DNA from: Thunnus maccoyii
Taxonomy: Eukaryota > Chordata > Actinopteri > Scombriformes > Scombridae
Direction of reading: 5' to 3'
Length of the DNA stretch: 64,000 bases
NCBI RefSeq assembly: GCF_910596095.1
Contig: NC_056550.1
Location: forward strand, 6,906,501-6,970,500
In this document: piece after piece, positions 41,037-52,577 of the stretch
How the letters are laid out: every line of letters starts with the position of its first letter
Position numbering within the stretch: the stretch's first letter is position 1
Notes under the pieces: generated by a model
The model's input: only the letters and a program-made list of their open reading frames with translations
Databases searched by the model: none
What the model was told of the DNA's origin: nothing
Position numbers and translations under genes: made by a program

Positions 41037-41865
41037 CAGAGGGAGAATTCAGATCCTTCAATTAAGTAAGTTAAGTAGCGACACAACAATATAAAAATAC
41101 TCCATTACAAGTAAAAGTATTGCATTAAAAATGTTACTTAAACATACATAAGTGTTACCAGCTAAATACTTGCTATATCAATAGTAAAAGCACTCAGTAT
41201 ATGGAAAATGGTCCCTGTGACTGTGTACTATTATATTATTAAATTATTACTAGACTACTTACTATTACTCTATTTTATATACTGTTCTCAACATTTTTAG
41301 TCTGAAGTACTCACACAGCTTTGTCAGATGAACACCATCACTCATGTGTTCATTCCAAAAGTGTTCATTTGAATTGATTTCAAACTGGATGTTTTTAACA
41401 CTATTGATTATATATAAGAAGTCATTGTTGCAATTTTTTCATACAAATGCTTATAAATAAAATAAAATAAAATAAAATAAAATAAAATAAAATAAAATAA
41501 AATAAAATAAAATAAAATAAAATAAAATGCTTAGTTTGGTTTGGTCAAGTTTGCATCCGTACGAATGGCAGAAGATGAAAGTTTTGATTCCATTACTTTT
41601 AGCAAACTATTTTAACAATTTGTTACTTTTACCTCTTTACCATTCATCCTCTGCTTAGCTTTTTCACCATTCATCCATTACTTTTAGCACTTTGTTGCAA
41701 CTGTTTTATGTTGGGTTTTTTTCGAATAAGTTGAAAAATGAAATGTAGCAGAGTAGATGTAGAAAGTAACATGAAATGGAAATACTCAAGAAAAGTCAAT
41801 TTAATTAGAATTTGCACTTAGGTACAGTACTGGAGTAAATTTATTTATATTTCATTCCATCACTG
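41037..41865. mobile_element. non-autonomous hAT-like element (CAGAG…CACTG ends) with ATAAA array
   Basis: The left end is CAGAGGGAGAATTCAGATCC, followed by the aagtagc…attacaagtaaaagtattgcatt segment typical of this teleost family. The right end has ggtacagtactggagtaaat then ttccatcactg. It contains an (ATAAA)n array (41456-41528) and a block of 'ccattacttttagc' iterations shared with repeat H. Clear target-site duplications could not be assigned because the flanks are GT-rich. Confidence 0.6.
41456..41528. repeat. (ATAAA)n microsatellite
   Basis: About 14 tandem copies of a pentanucleotide unit (aaaat), nearly perfect, inside the hAT-like element. Confidence 0.95.
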
Positions 41866-42115
41866 CATGCATGTGTGTGCATGTGTAGACCATGCACATG
41901 TGTGTGAGTGTGTGTGTGTGCATGTGTGTGCGTGTGTGCGGGTGTGTGGGTGTGTGGGTGTGCGGGTGTGTGGGTGTGCATGCGTGCGTGCATGCATGTG
42001 TGTGTGTGGGCGTGTGTGTGTGGGTGTGTGTGGGTGTTTGTGTGGGTGTGTGTGTGTGCGCGTGCATGCGTGTGTGCGTGTGTGTGGGTGTGTGGACAGT
42101 GCACATGTGAGTGTG
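41866..42115. repeat. long imperfect TG-rich array
   Basis: About 250 bp of (TG)n with GTGTGGGTGT and GCATGCGTGCGTGCATGC variants, almost entirely alternating purine-pyrimidine. A similar segment (gaccatgcacatgtg…, gacagtgcacatgtg…) lies at each end, suggesting expansion by duplication. It produces spurious His/Thr- or Cys/Val-rich frames on both strands. Confidence 0.9.
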
Positions 42116-43041
42116 TTTTTACTGCTGATGGCACAGTGGAGGATTTATTTAAACAGATGTGAACTCTCAGTGCCAGGGTGACCTCAGGTCCTACTTGGCT
42201 ACACTGCAGCTGATCTCTCCGCCCTGGAAAAATAACACTCAGTTTAACAGACTGACCTGTGAAAGAAAAAGCTTGCAAACACCCTATATAATAAGTCCAG
42301 GAATAAGGCCACATTTCCTCTCGCAGAGTAATTGAAACTCAGTGTAACCTTATCAGTGCATGCCTTACTGCAATATGGAGCGCATGTGTCAGGTTATGTC
42401 CTTGTCTCTTGTGAAATATCTCAGTTACAGTAACCAGACTTACAGTAAAACCAGAAGTTATATTCCTTTCACAGTCAGATATATAGCGCTGGATTTATAC
42501 TCTCATTGACTGAAAATGGAGGGTTTTATACCAAATGCACTGCACATTAACAGCACCGAGCATGAGTTAGGGGAGTGCAGAGGTTGCTGACAAGAGCCAT
42601 AAAGGGGGTAAATTTATGTGTCGAGTGATATAGGCGGGAGGTCAGAGCCAGAGTGAAGTGTGGAGGGTCGACAAGGATGAAGAGACAGCAATGTTTGGAG
42701 AGAGGACAGGAGAGAGCGATGCTAATTTATACCCCGGTAATTGGAAACAGCAGAGTCCTGCACCTGAACCGCATTCTCGGCCCTGTGGCCAGCGCCGGGG
42801 CCCGGTCAACGTGGGAGGGTGATGAGGGCCAGGGGGATGGAGAGATGGAAGGGATGGAGGTTAGAGGGTCACTGTCAATGGCAGCCTTGTTGTTTCTGTC
42901 CCTGTAGACAGGACAGAGTTTGGCGGGTGTGCGTGTTTATGTGGAGGTCTCAGGTCTAGATGTGCGTGTCTGAGCAGAATTAGTGTGTATGTTAGAGATT
43001 TTCATTTTCTGGGGGTCATGTTGTTGTGACAGTTCCACACT

Positions 43042-43064
43042 TACACACACACACACACACACAC
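43042..43064. repeat. (CA)n microsatellite
   Basis: Short pure CA run. Confidence 0.9.
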
Positions 43065-45603
43065 CAGGCCGGAGCCAGAGTGAAGACCACCCTGCCTCAA
43101 CAGAGAGAGAGGAAGGGGGGGATCAGCTTAATGTGTCATGGTTTCAATCTGACACGATCTAACATACGACATGGTTGGACTTCAGCAGTCTTAGCTTCCT
43201 AGTTAAATAAATATGACAGCCTCCTCAGATAATTACCGTGCTGTGACCATGTTGAGTCATAGCATCGGTTAATTATTAGACGGGCTGTGTGAATACGTGG
43301 GTTCATTTTTCAAATCTCCGCTGCTTGTGAGTTTCTGATGTCTGTAATATTTCAGTGAGTGATGGTGTATTCAGATGTTGGCTGTGACTGGGGTCTGGCA
43401 TCGTGCTAAAACATGAAGTAATCTTGGAATTTAGATTGAAAAAACATTGACGTTGCTTGATGTGCTTCATATCTGCAGGATCTGTTTGCACTGCTGAGCC
43501 ACGAGTCTTAGTGTTCAGGCCCGTTTAGGCCCTATTTTCCTAATACTGCTGTGTGTGCTATTGATAAAGCAAGCCATCAAGTCAGTGCTAAGTGACTGGC
43601 TGTCAGCAAAGACAGCCTTCCCTTATTATGCAGGATAAATAGAGCAAAGAACAGATAAATAGATATGTGCCCAAAAGCCAAATTCCTCATAAAAACAAAA
43701 GACTGGACTCAGACATATGGGGAGCATATTGGTGGCAGAGTTCTGATCACACGAGTTTCTTCTGAGCAGAGGAGAATACAACAAGATTTAGATGTGGTAG
43801 GAGGCTGTTTTGTTTCCCTTTTAAGGCGTGTCGGTTGTCTGCTCTGCTTGAGGATGCTGAGAAGAAAAACTTTTTTCTACTTCATCACTCCTAGTGATTG
43901 ACATCTCGATAGTCTGCACACATGAATGAGTATGTGCAAGCCATTTGCAAATTATAGCACCAAACACGCAAGTCCTACACACTCTTCTACTGTAGTGGTT
44001 TACAGTGAGACTTTTGTCCTATGATACTGCTCTTTTTTTTTTTTCCACCTAGTATCTATTCTGAGGACTGAGCTCCAAGCGCACATCAAAGCCACCACAA
44101 TCTGCCTGTTTCTCTCACGATTTGTCTCTCACACACTCCTTCTGTCTCTCTGTCTCTCTCTCTGGCCCACACGCCTGTGCACAAACCATGCACAAACTAA
44201 AACACATTTGTGTAAGGATATGTTATGGGAGGGATTCAACATATTCTTTGATCACTGTTCATCTGACAGCACATCCTCTCCAAAATAGTGTTGAGAAACT
44301 TTTGTGATTTTATTTTTTTGACATTGAAATCCTTGATTTTAACATAGTTATCATATTTCTCTTTCTTTGACAGATTATATTATTTGAGCTTCAAAAAATG
44401 ATGAGATAGCATAAGAGTCACTGCATGTAAAAAAGACCCACTCTCTGACACTACCTTATCATTTCCACATTGATTCCACTGCCCTCTCTGGGCCAAAGTA
44501 AAGCCACTGCAGCTGCACATCTTAATCTTATTTCTTCTCCATCCTGCCTGTCATGTTTACTTGATGTTTCCCTCTCTCCTCTCTGCTGCAGGATGCATGG
44601 TTTCAAAGGGACCACATAACAAATCAGAGGCCCATCCCTATGCACCGATGGCCTGTCTCTCATTTCAGATGGAGATTGAAGGGCATGTCTACCCCTGGAG
44701 CGTCAGTGGAGATCAGGGGGCCTCAGTAGCACCCGCCGCCCCGGGGCCCCTGTGTTTCCACTGCGTGGGAGCTGGACCGTGACACACACCAAACGTCAAG
44801 CCCACCGCAAGTGCCTTTTCCTCGCGATCTGCTGTCTGATGCACGCAGTCATTAGAAAAAGCCCCGAAAACTTTGCCTGCATCCCCTGTTAGCTCAAGGT
44901 CGTGTGTGAGTCGAGTGTGTGTTTTGGGTTTGGCATCCTTTGAAAAGATATGACAATAACAAGCCCTTGAACAGGAGTTATTATGTGTTCGGCTGAGAGT
45001 AGGAGCTTGTGTTGCTGTGATGGAAGTTGGAAGCTTCCCAGTGTTGTTTTGAGGTGCTTTGGGTTTGTTAGTCATAGCTTACTGTAATGTGTCTCCTAAG
45101 ATGCTCCTATTTAGAGATTGTTATGAGCGCCCGCCACTCTGAAGTGGTGTCACGGGTCAGCTCCTCTGGGTTTCCTGGCAGAGGATGTGTGGGCTTGTGA
45201 ATCTGTGAAAACAACAGGGCAACAGAAGATCAATTCCAGGTTGACGGCACATACTGTATCTGAGCGAGACATGGCTCCAATCTTCCTGCTTGTCTGTCTC
45301 CAGCTCTGGTCTTTCTAGGCCTCCATTAAGCTCCTTCAGCTTTCATATGACACGGCGATACCCATCATAAGCTGCATGACAGCATATGGACCTGAGTGAC
45401 ATTTGATGTGTATGGCAGGAGTGAGTGCAGCTCCTCTTTGTGTCTCCCATTCATGTGGTGAGGGCAGGATTAAGACTTGATCCAATAGAGCAGAAGTGGA
45501 GAAGCACGAGCTCGGGTCAGATCTGCCTTGAATTAAGTCAGTGTTGCAGCAGAAATAATACAATCACCTCCCCCAAAACACTGTAATACTACTGAAGGGT
45601 AAC

Positions 45604-45620
45604 GTGTGTGCATGTGTGTT

Positions 45621-45659
<39 letters not shown>
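45604..45659. repeat. (GT)n microsatellite
   Basis: GT run with gcatg and tttg interruptions at its start, then pure for about 36 bp. Confidence 0.9.
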
Positions 45660-45661
<2 letters not shown>

Positions 45662-47093
45662 AGCTTGGCCTGTGCCGAGCCTGCGACCAAACCACAGGCT
45701 GGTGTCCCTTACAGAGAAGAGGGGTCTCTGTTGACGGTTCAAACACAGCCCACGGCCCCAGCTTCAAAAGGCCCCCAATCATCGCACCCACTTACAGCCA
45801 ACGGCGCATGTCACTTAATGTGGACCACACTATTCATCAATTATGGTGAGCTCAAGGGCCATCCAACACCCGCACCACAGCTCCACAAGTAGTGAGTTGT
45901 CTTCTGTTCTGACTGAAACCCCCCATCACATCCCCCAAGAGTCCTCAAAGCCCATCTGTTGCAGGAGGTGTGGTAAGAGCTGTCATACAAACAGAACTCT
46001 GGCTTTCTCTCTTCTTTCATGCCCTGTTATCCTGCCACAACTCTCCAAACTCCTCATCCTCCTCCTCTGACTTTGTCTGGCCTCCTGCAGTGTCCTTTAA
46101 GCTTCATAAAAGCTCACTTCTTCCCCTTCCTCATGTAATTGCCAGGAAACGTCCGACAGTAGGCTAATGCACACGCCTGTAAGACACACACAAGTCCGCG
46201 ACCTCACCCTCCTACTCACTGTTTATCTGTCCCTTGGCAAGCGAACTGAGTCAAACTGGAACTCATTTAATGTCATCTGATTCTGACATGTTGCCATGGG
46301 GTATTAGTTAAGCCCAAATGCCTTTCTGGTATCCAAGTGACAGAACGTATGTTAAGGTTGTAAGAGTGAAAATAAATGACATAAATGTGGCGACCATATT
46401 TAGAATTTCCTTTTAACAGACAGATTACGGCAGGGCGTGCAAACCTGAACCAGACCACACAAAATCATCAGAGTCTTTCTCCTTCTCCTCCTCCTCATCT
46501 TCGTCTTTCTCTCCAGTCTGTCCACGAGAGAACTTCCTCCTTCACATCTGGAGAGGGCTCAGGTCAGGTCGGCCCGGCGTGAGGGGATGAAGGGTGACTC
46601 TCATGCTGGCTGGATCACCCAGCGCACCTCTGCTTGAGTCGTTCCTCTACTATCCCCAAGAGCGGTTCAGCTGCTGGTACATGTGCGGCTGCTTCAGTAT
46701 ATGTGTGTGTGTATGTGAGTGTGTGTCCATCGGAGCCCTAACCTCAGCAGCTGTGTGTGATTTTGCATTCATGTTGTCGGAGGCTTCTTTCCTGTTGTGT
46801 TTTTTTTCCTATCTGTCCTGACACCTTGTTCCATGTGGTGGAGACACGTTCTGGTCAGATAATGGATGTGAGCTGCTTTATGTCAGCCTCAGTGCTTTAA
46901 AATCAGTATTTTCGCTCCATCTGTGACAAGGCAGATAATATACAGACACCATCCCTTTCAGTGTTTGAAACTTAAGAGAAAAAATACATTCATGTCTTTT
47001 TTTCTAAGAATAAATAAGGATGTTTTTAAACAAGTAAATCTGTAAGTGTATGTTATTTCTCTCAGTTATTTTTTGTTGTGGAGATACTTAAAA

Positions 47094-47165
47094 TCAGTGA
47101 TTCCCAACCAGGGGTACACCCAGTGGATACTTCTGTAGTTGCCACGAGGTACATGGAAAGAAAGG
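47094..47165 (+). mobile_element. left end of interrupted repeat H (TCCCAACC-TIR family)
   Basis: Begins GTGATTCCCAACCAGGGGT, as does the reverse complement of the repeat at 13232-13886, and continues in register for about 70 bp (…ggtacatggaaagaaa compared with …ggatacatagaaagat). The remainder of the same element resumes at about 49158 after a fold-back element and the L2 LINE. Confidence 0.6.
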
Positions 47166-47212
47166 AGTTCAACTCATTTGGAAAAAAATATATGTATACT
47201 GTATATATACAA

Positions 47213-47278
47213 TCAAAAGCTTGGACACACTTTCTCATTCAAGTAAATGAGAAGGTGTGTCAGACTTTTGACCGGTAC
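47213..47278. mobile_element. fold-back Tc1-like solo terminal-repeat element
   Basis: The left arm CAAAAGCTTGGACACACTTT with CTCATT is mirrored by the right arm AATGAGAAGGTGTGTC with AGACTTTTGACCGGTA, separated by only 6 bp. The arms match the common fish terminal repeat (…CCGGTCAAAAGTTTGGACACACC…). The internal sequence is gone. It sits at the 5' edge of the L2 copy. Confidence 0.7.
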
Positions 47279-49157
47279 TCTGTAGAGGACTATAAGAAGT
47301 TCTTAAAGAATTTTGTTGAAAAGATAGAAAACATCAAAGCATCAGTTACTCCTGCAGGCTCACTTCTACCTTCGCCTGAGCCCTCCACCACACTGTTAGA
47401 TGAGGTTACCCCCATTACCCTTAGGGATTTGGTCTACATTGTGGTAATCTCACTACTAGTAAATTTGATAGTCTTCCTTCCGAGTTGTTCAAGGTTTTTG
47501 CCCCTTGGCTTCTTAGCATTGTGAACAAGTCTCCTCTATCTGGCCTGGTCCCAGACTATTTAAATAGGCCTTAAGAAACCTGGTTTAGATCCAACACTCC
47601 CCCATAACTATCATCCTATATCCTTTGGTTTCAAAAATTGTTGAAAAGGTGGTTGTTAAGCAACTTTTAGAAATAATGGAAGGAAACAATATATTTGACA
47701 AATTCCAATCTGGCTTTAGAAAGAACCACAGTACAGAAACAGCCCTTCTCAGAGTAACAGATGACATCCTAATGAGTACCGACTCTGGTAATCTCACCAT
47801 TCTCATTTTGCTGGACTTGAGTGCAGCCTTCGATACAGTTGATCATACAATTCTACTCAGCAGACGCAGGAACTGTGTTAGCCTTAACTGGTTTTCACCT
47901 TACTCATCAAACAGAGTATTCAAAGTCCCTGTTGACAACTTTAGGTCATGAACTGCTCTCATGTCATGTGGGGTCCCACAGGGCTCAGTCCTTGGCCCTA
48001 TTTTGTTTGCATCTGTTGTCCCTTGGCCATGTTATTCGCCATTTCACCCATGTGTTCTACCATTGTTACGCCGATGACTCCCAGTTGTATGTCTCGTTTA
48101 GTACCTGTAAATCGTAACAATCTGGATTCTCTGCACAGCTGCCTTGCTGGTATTAAGGACTGGATGGCTTCCAACTTTCTGCAGCTGAACACAGATAAGA
48201 CTGAAGCTCTGGTTATTGGTCCTGATCATGTTTCTAACAGTGTCACCCCCCACCTTGGACCACTAATAACTAACACAACACACTCAGCTAGAAACTTGGG
48301 GGTTGTTTTTGATCAGTAACTCAACTTCACTTACATTAAAAGTCTTGTTAAAAGTCTTGTTCAATCCTGCTATCTACAAATCAGAAATATTGCCAAAGTC
48401 AAACCAATGCTTCCCAGAAACATAGTAACAACTTATCCACACCCTCATTTCCTCCCGCCTAGACCGCTGCAATTCATTATTTACTTGCTAAAACGATGCA
48501 GCATTTGCCCAACTACAGTTGGTGCAGAATGCAGCGGCAAGACTTCTTACAAACACTGGACGTAGGGAACACATCACTCCAGTTATGGTCGAATTGCACT
48601 GGCTCCCCATTCGTTACAGAGTTCAATTTAAGATTATATTGATTACTTTTAAATCCCTACATGGTCTGGCTCCACTTTACATTTCAGAACTCTTAACCCC
48701 TTATTCTGCACCGAGACCCCTCAGATCAGAGAACCAAATGTTAAAAGTTCCACAGTCCAGGCTTAAAACAAAGGGGGATCATGCTTTTGCTCCACTGTTT
48801 TAGCTCCAAGGCTGTGGAACAAACTGCCCTCAGTATCACATCAGCTGAGTCAGAGCCTCAGTTTAAAAAGCTTTTAAAAACCCACCTGTACAGACTGCCA
48901 TTTGTATAATATTTTTATAATGTCCATTCAAATGTTTTAATGATGTTCTTTTATATTTTGTTCTGTTGTACCATTTCTTGAAATCCCTGTTTTTATTGCA
49001 TTTTCTCTGTATGATGTTCTTTTTTGTTTGTTTGTTTAATTTCTCTATGTTTGCTATCTTTGCACCTATATTGTATTTTATTGTATTTTGTGAAGCACCT
49101 TGTAACTCTGGTTTTGAAAGGTGCTATAGAAATAAACTTATTTAATATTATTATTAC
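47279..49157 (+). mobile_element. L2/Maui-type LINE, 5'-truncated and frameshifted
   Basis: The sequence reads through a reverse transcriptase in shifting frames. A fragment with FQSGFRKNHSTETALL and LLDLSAAFDTVDH lies at 47625-47951, HCYADDSQLYV (the YADD catalytic centre) near 48060-48100, LQLNTDKTEALVIG and NLGVVFD at 48180-48317, and the thumb region QNAAARLLTNTGRREHITPV with LHWLPIRYRVQFK at 48519-48803. The 3' end has the L2 signature (a GTGAAGCACCTTGTAAC-like motif, then AGGTGCTATAGAAATAAA) and a TTATTATTA tail. Stops and frameshifts make it non-functional. The endonuclease part is missing. Confidence 0.88.
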
Positions 49158-49795
49158 TAGCCCACTGTATATATCCACATATGTGTTGCGATTGAGAGTG
49201 CATGAAAACTAGTTAACAACCTAGCAGAGAATTATAAACAGTTAGCTAAAAATAAATAAATAAATAAATAAAAGATAGACTAAATAGTCCGCTGAAAGAA
49301 TTGAATTAAGTGTCCAAATAGGGCTAAAAGTAAGAGATAAACTGTTGTGAAATAGCAAAAAAAGCTGATAAACAGTTGAAATACTTAGCTAAAAAAATGT
49401 GTAAACAGTCATTTAGCTAAAGGCCTAATGGATAAACAGTTGAAATAGCTCAAAGTAATGGGTAAATGATTGAAAATGAAACAATTCATCTGTAATCAAT
49501 CATGGTAAAAACATTTAAAAAATAATGGAAAAACAGTTGAAATATTTAGCTAAAAGTAATGGATAAATGGTTGAACAATCTAGTTTCTGCCACTAAGCTA
49601 GTAGTACAAATGTTAACCAAATCAACCAAAACACAGACTGTTCAATTGTATGAAAAAAAAAATATTGTAACAATGTTAGCTTTTATAATGTTAATAGAAT
49701 TAAATGCAGTTTAAAATCAATTGAAATGACTGGTGTTGATGAGGGGGTTCTGACAGGACTGTAGGTACCTCTGAAAATAAAGATTTGGGGAACAT
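49158..49795 (+). mobile_element. right part of interrupted repeat H with about 28-bp iterations
   Basis: Starts around gcatgaaaactagttaacaac, matching gtgaatgaaaactagttagcaag in the reverse complement of 13232-13886. It then repeats variants of 'agctaaaagtaatggataaa' followed by 'cagttgaaat' many times and ends with aaccaaatcaaccaaaacacag and cattgtatgaaa-like segments that are also found in the 13-kb copy. It includes an (AAAT)n tract at about 49247-49272. Confidence 0.6.
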
Positions 49796-51190
49796 ACTTT
49801 AAATTTTCTATCTTATATCCACGCCAAGTATTAAAAACGATTATACATTTGGCTAAGTTTTAAAATAAGTTATGCACTGTGATAATCAAATAAATTAAAT
49901 GAATCCAAAAAAAGAAATTCATATTAAAAAATAATGCAATTAAACATCCTATCATTCTATTTCTTTTCTGTGACATTCTGGGTAATTTGTTGCATAAATC
50001 CATGTTGGACGCACACACTGGGACACAAACACACAGTCGGATGGGGCAAGCATTGCTTCATAAACAATTGCAGCCACACACGCTCACGCTAGGAAGGAAC
50101 ATGAAAACAGCACTAATGGGAAAAAGATGAGAAGGCTCACAGTGAGCACACCCAGAGAGAGGAGGAGAGAGCCGGCTGTTGGACACCGCTGTCTCAGCCC
50201 TGCTGGCACACATAAACAGCCCTGGGATCAGATGCAGAGATTGCTGCTGCCTGCATCACATCGTTAAGAAAGTCCACTTGAATTGCTAGATTTAATTTAA
50301 TACATTTGATCTGCAGCGTTTGTGTGCTATTTTAGAAAGTGTCTCTCTAGTGCATCCCGTTCCGTTTCCCTTTGATTTTACTGACACACCGTTTATTCCT
50401 GTGATTGTTGTATTTATAATTTAATATGTTGCTGCTCAATTTTCAGTTTTAATTTTAAAATAAAGCGGATCATTTGGTATTCAATGGTCAAATTTAGTTT
50501 TTTCAATGTATTCTTTTTTTAAATTGATATATATTTTTTAAAAGTATTGTAGACCACATCATTCACTTATTACATTGTTAAAGAATATATATGTTGTTGG
50601 AGTTTTTCAGTCTATTTGTGAGTGTTTGGACCTCATTATTTTAGGGTTTTATATATTTTGAGTAAATCAATTCATCCAGAGCTGCTCTGCATTTTCAAAC
50701 TCAAGTTATTATATTAGATTCATCAAATTCATTTACAAGTAAACAATTAATGTTGAATTATTTTTTGAGACTGTAAAGAAACAATCCAGGTCAAAAAATG
50801 TCATTCTCACTCTTACGGAAAACAATGCGGAGCGTTTAATGGTAAAGCCTGATTTCCGCAGTGAGGGAACGGCCTTGCGCTGTTAAGGAAAAAGTGTGTC
50901 ATCTTGTTTATTTTCCTATGGTTTGCTGTCTTTTCCAGCCCGTGGGGCGCGATGATAACAAAAAAATACTGCGGTGTCCACGTCTCACAGCAGACTGCCC
51001 CCAATCCAACCGGGGACCGCAAGGCCCTTACAACAACATTTTTGCTCTGAGGGAGAGGAGCAGAAGTTACAGCCTGTGTGTTAATGATGGCTCACTGGTG
51101 ATTCCCTCACATGTTTGTTCAGATTTTGGCTTTGCTTATGCATACAGGCACAAATCAACTCTCCATCCCCCTCTTCCTCCCCCCCACCAC

Positions 51191-51229
<39 letters not shown>

Positions 51230-52577
51230 CTCCTCTGTCCTGGTGAGGTCTCATCTTCCACAACTGATATTGGCCACCGACGTCTTCACCCGGAGGGACA
51301 CTCTGACACAGCCTTGATTTGTGATACTTTTTATATGATACTTTTGTGTCCCATAGTTGTGTCTTCCTGAAGAAATACATCTCCCTCCAAAGAAATCCTC
51401 ATTAATTTTTCTTCATAATGCCAACTCCATCATTCCTCTCTCTGTCTTATCCGTGATGTGTATCCACTGAGACTGAATAATATTTGGACAGGTGTTCTCT
51501 TATATACATTCACTTCAAGGGGTCCAGTGTGCTATTTCATTGCAGTTTCATGAAGAGAAAAAGGCAGCGTATCCTGGCTGCTGGATTCTTAAACTGGTGC
51601 TGTATACTGTAGTATATACTGTATTAGTAATCCCCAACAATAAAAAACTGTTTAGCACCAATTTTCCTTTACTTTTAAAACCTTCTTTTTTCCTGTTTCA
51701 GACAACTGTAGTGTGGAGGCCACATCTGGAAGACAGATGTAGTCCCTAAGCTTGTTCTCTGCCTTTGACTCTCTCTCGCATTCGCTCCTTCTCACTCACT
51801 CTCTCTTTCTCGCGTCTTTTTCCCTCCCTCCCTCTCTTTTTGCGAAACATGAGAGCTGGGCTAATTCTCTCCCTCTCTCTCTCTTTCCCTCCCACCCCGG
51901 CCGGACCACCCACATTCGGAAACGCCTAGCTGTTCCTGGGGCAGAGCCTTCGGCAGTTTAGAGAGACACAGGGAGAGTGAACTAGAGAGAGAGAGAGATG
52001 TAAGGATGGGTTATGGCTGACGGTTTTAGCAGAGTATCAATTACATCAATGTCAAAGCCATAACCTGCCATTGTGTGAGGAGGAGAGAGTCTGGGAGACC
52101 ATCACACTGCTTTGGTGCTCTGCTGAGGTTATGCAGCATGAATCCTGGCCTCACAGCTATCTATATCCACTCACTTCACTCTCCAGTGATTTGTTGTTGC
52201 TTACAATTATGTATCTTAGAAAATAAGTGCTTTCATGATTGGAGTCTGCCCTTGATTTACTGTGCGCTGGATATTCTGAAATTGGATAAAATAGTCCCTG
52301 TCTCGATCACACTCTATAAAAATGAATAACTTCAGATTCAAACATATAAGAGAAATAAAAATGACATGTACTTAAACAGCAGCTTTTATTTGCTTGGTAA
52401 GCAGGAAAAAAAGTATCTCTCAGTTCAACTGAAACATTTATACTTCTGTAATAAAAAGGTCAATGTCTCCACCATGTGGAGGTTTCTCAGTATTGCCTCT
52501 TAACAAAAGTGTTCTTTAACATCTGATGTGTCACTTTCTAAAAAGTCTAAAAAGGGTTCAACAGTTATAACTTATGA
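49796..52577. other. non-coding, AT-rich then CT-rich
   Basis: 49.8-50.8 kb is strongly AT-rich. 51.1-51.95 kb holds CT-rich tracts. No coding exon recognised. Confidence 0.5.
51191..51230. repeat. (CT)n microsatellite
   Basis: CT run with one ctttct interruption. More CT-rich sequence follows at about 51770-51895. Confidence 0.9.

Larger units (their letters stand above)
42116..47093. other. non-coding, about 5 kb, mostly unique
   Basis: Microsatellites at 43042 and 45604 only. A frame at 44561-44782 follows a ctgctgcag acceptor-like sequence but shows no family similarity, so no exon is called. Confidence 0.45.

Noticed and set aside
41841-42314. Long minus-strand frame rich in His and Thr (and plus-strand frames rich in Cys and Val)
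   Set aside because: Entirely a translation of the TG/CA array; there is no coding signal outside the repeat.
44561-44782. Possible exon after a ctgctgcag acceptor-like sequence
   Set aside because: No donor with matching phase leads to another exon, and the translation resembles no family I know.
47078-47524. 148-codon plus-strand frame that looked like a possible gene
   Set aside because: It runs through the end of repeat H, the fold-back element and the start of the L2 copy; its second half is degenerate LINE-encoded protein.
49158-49620. CRISPR-like array of spaced repeats
   Set aside because: Repeat units diverge, spacers are not uniform, and the sequence is a eukaryotic transposon-borne minisatellite.
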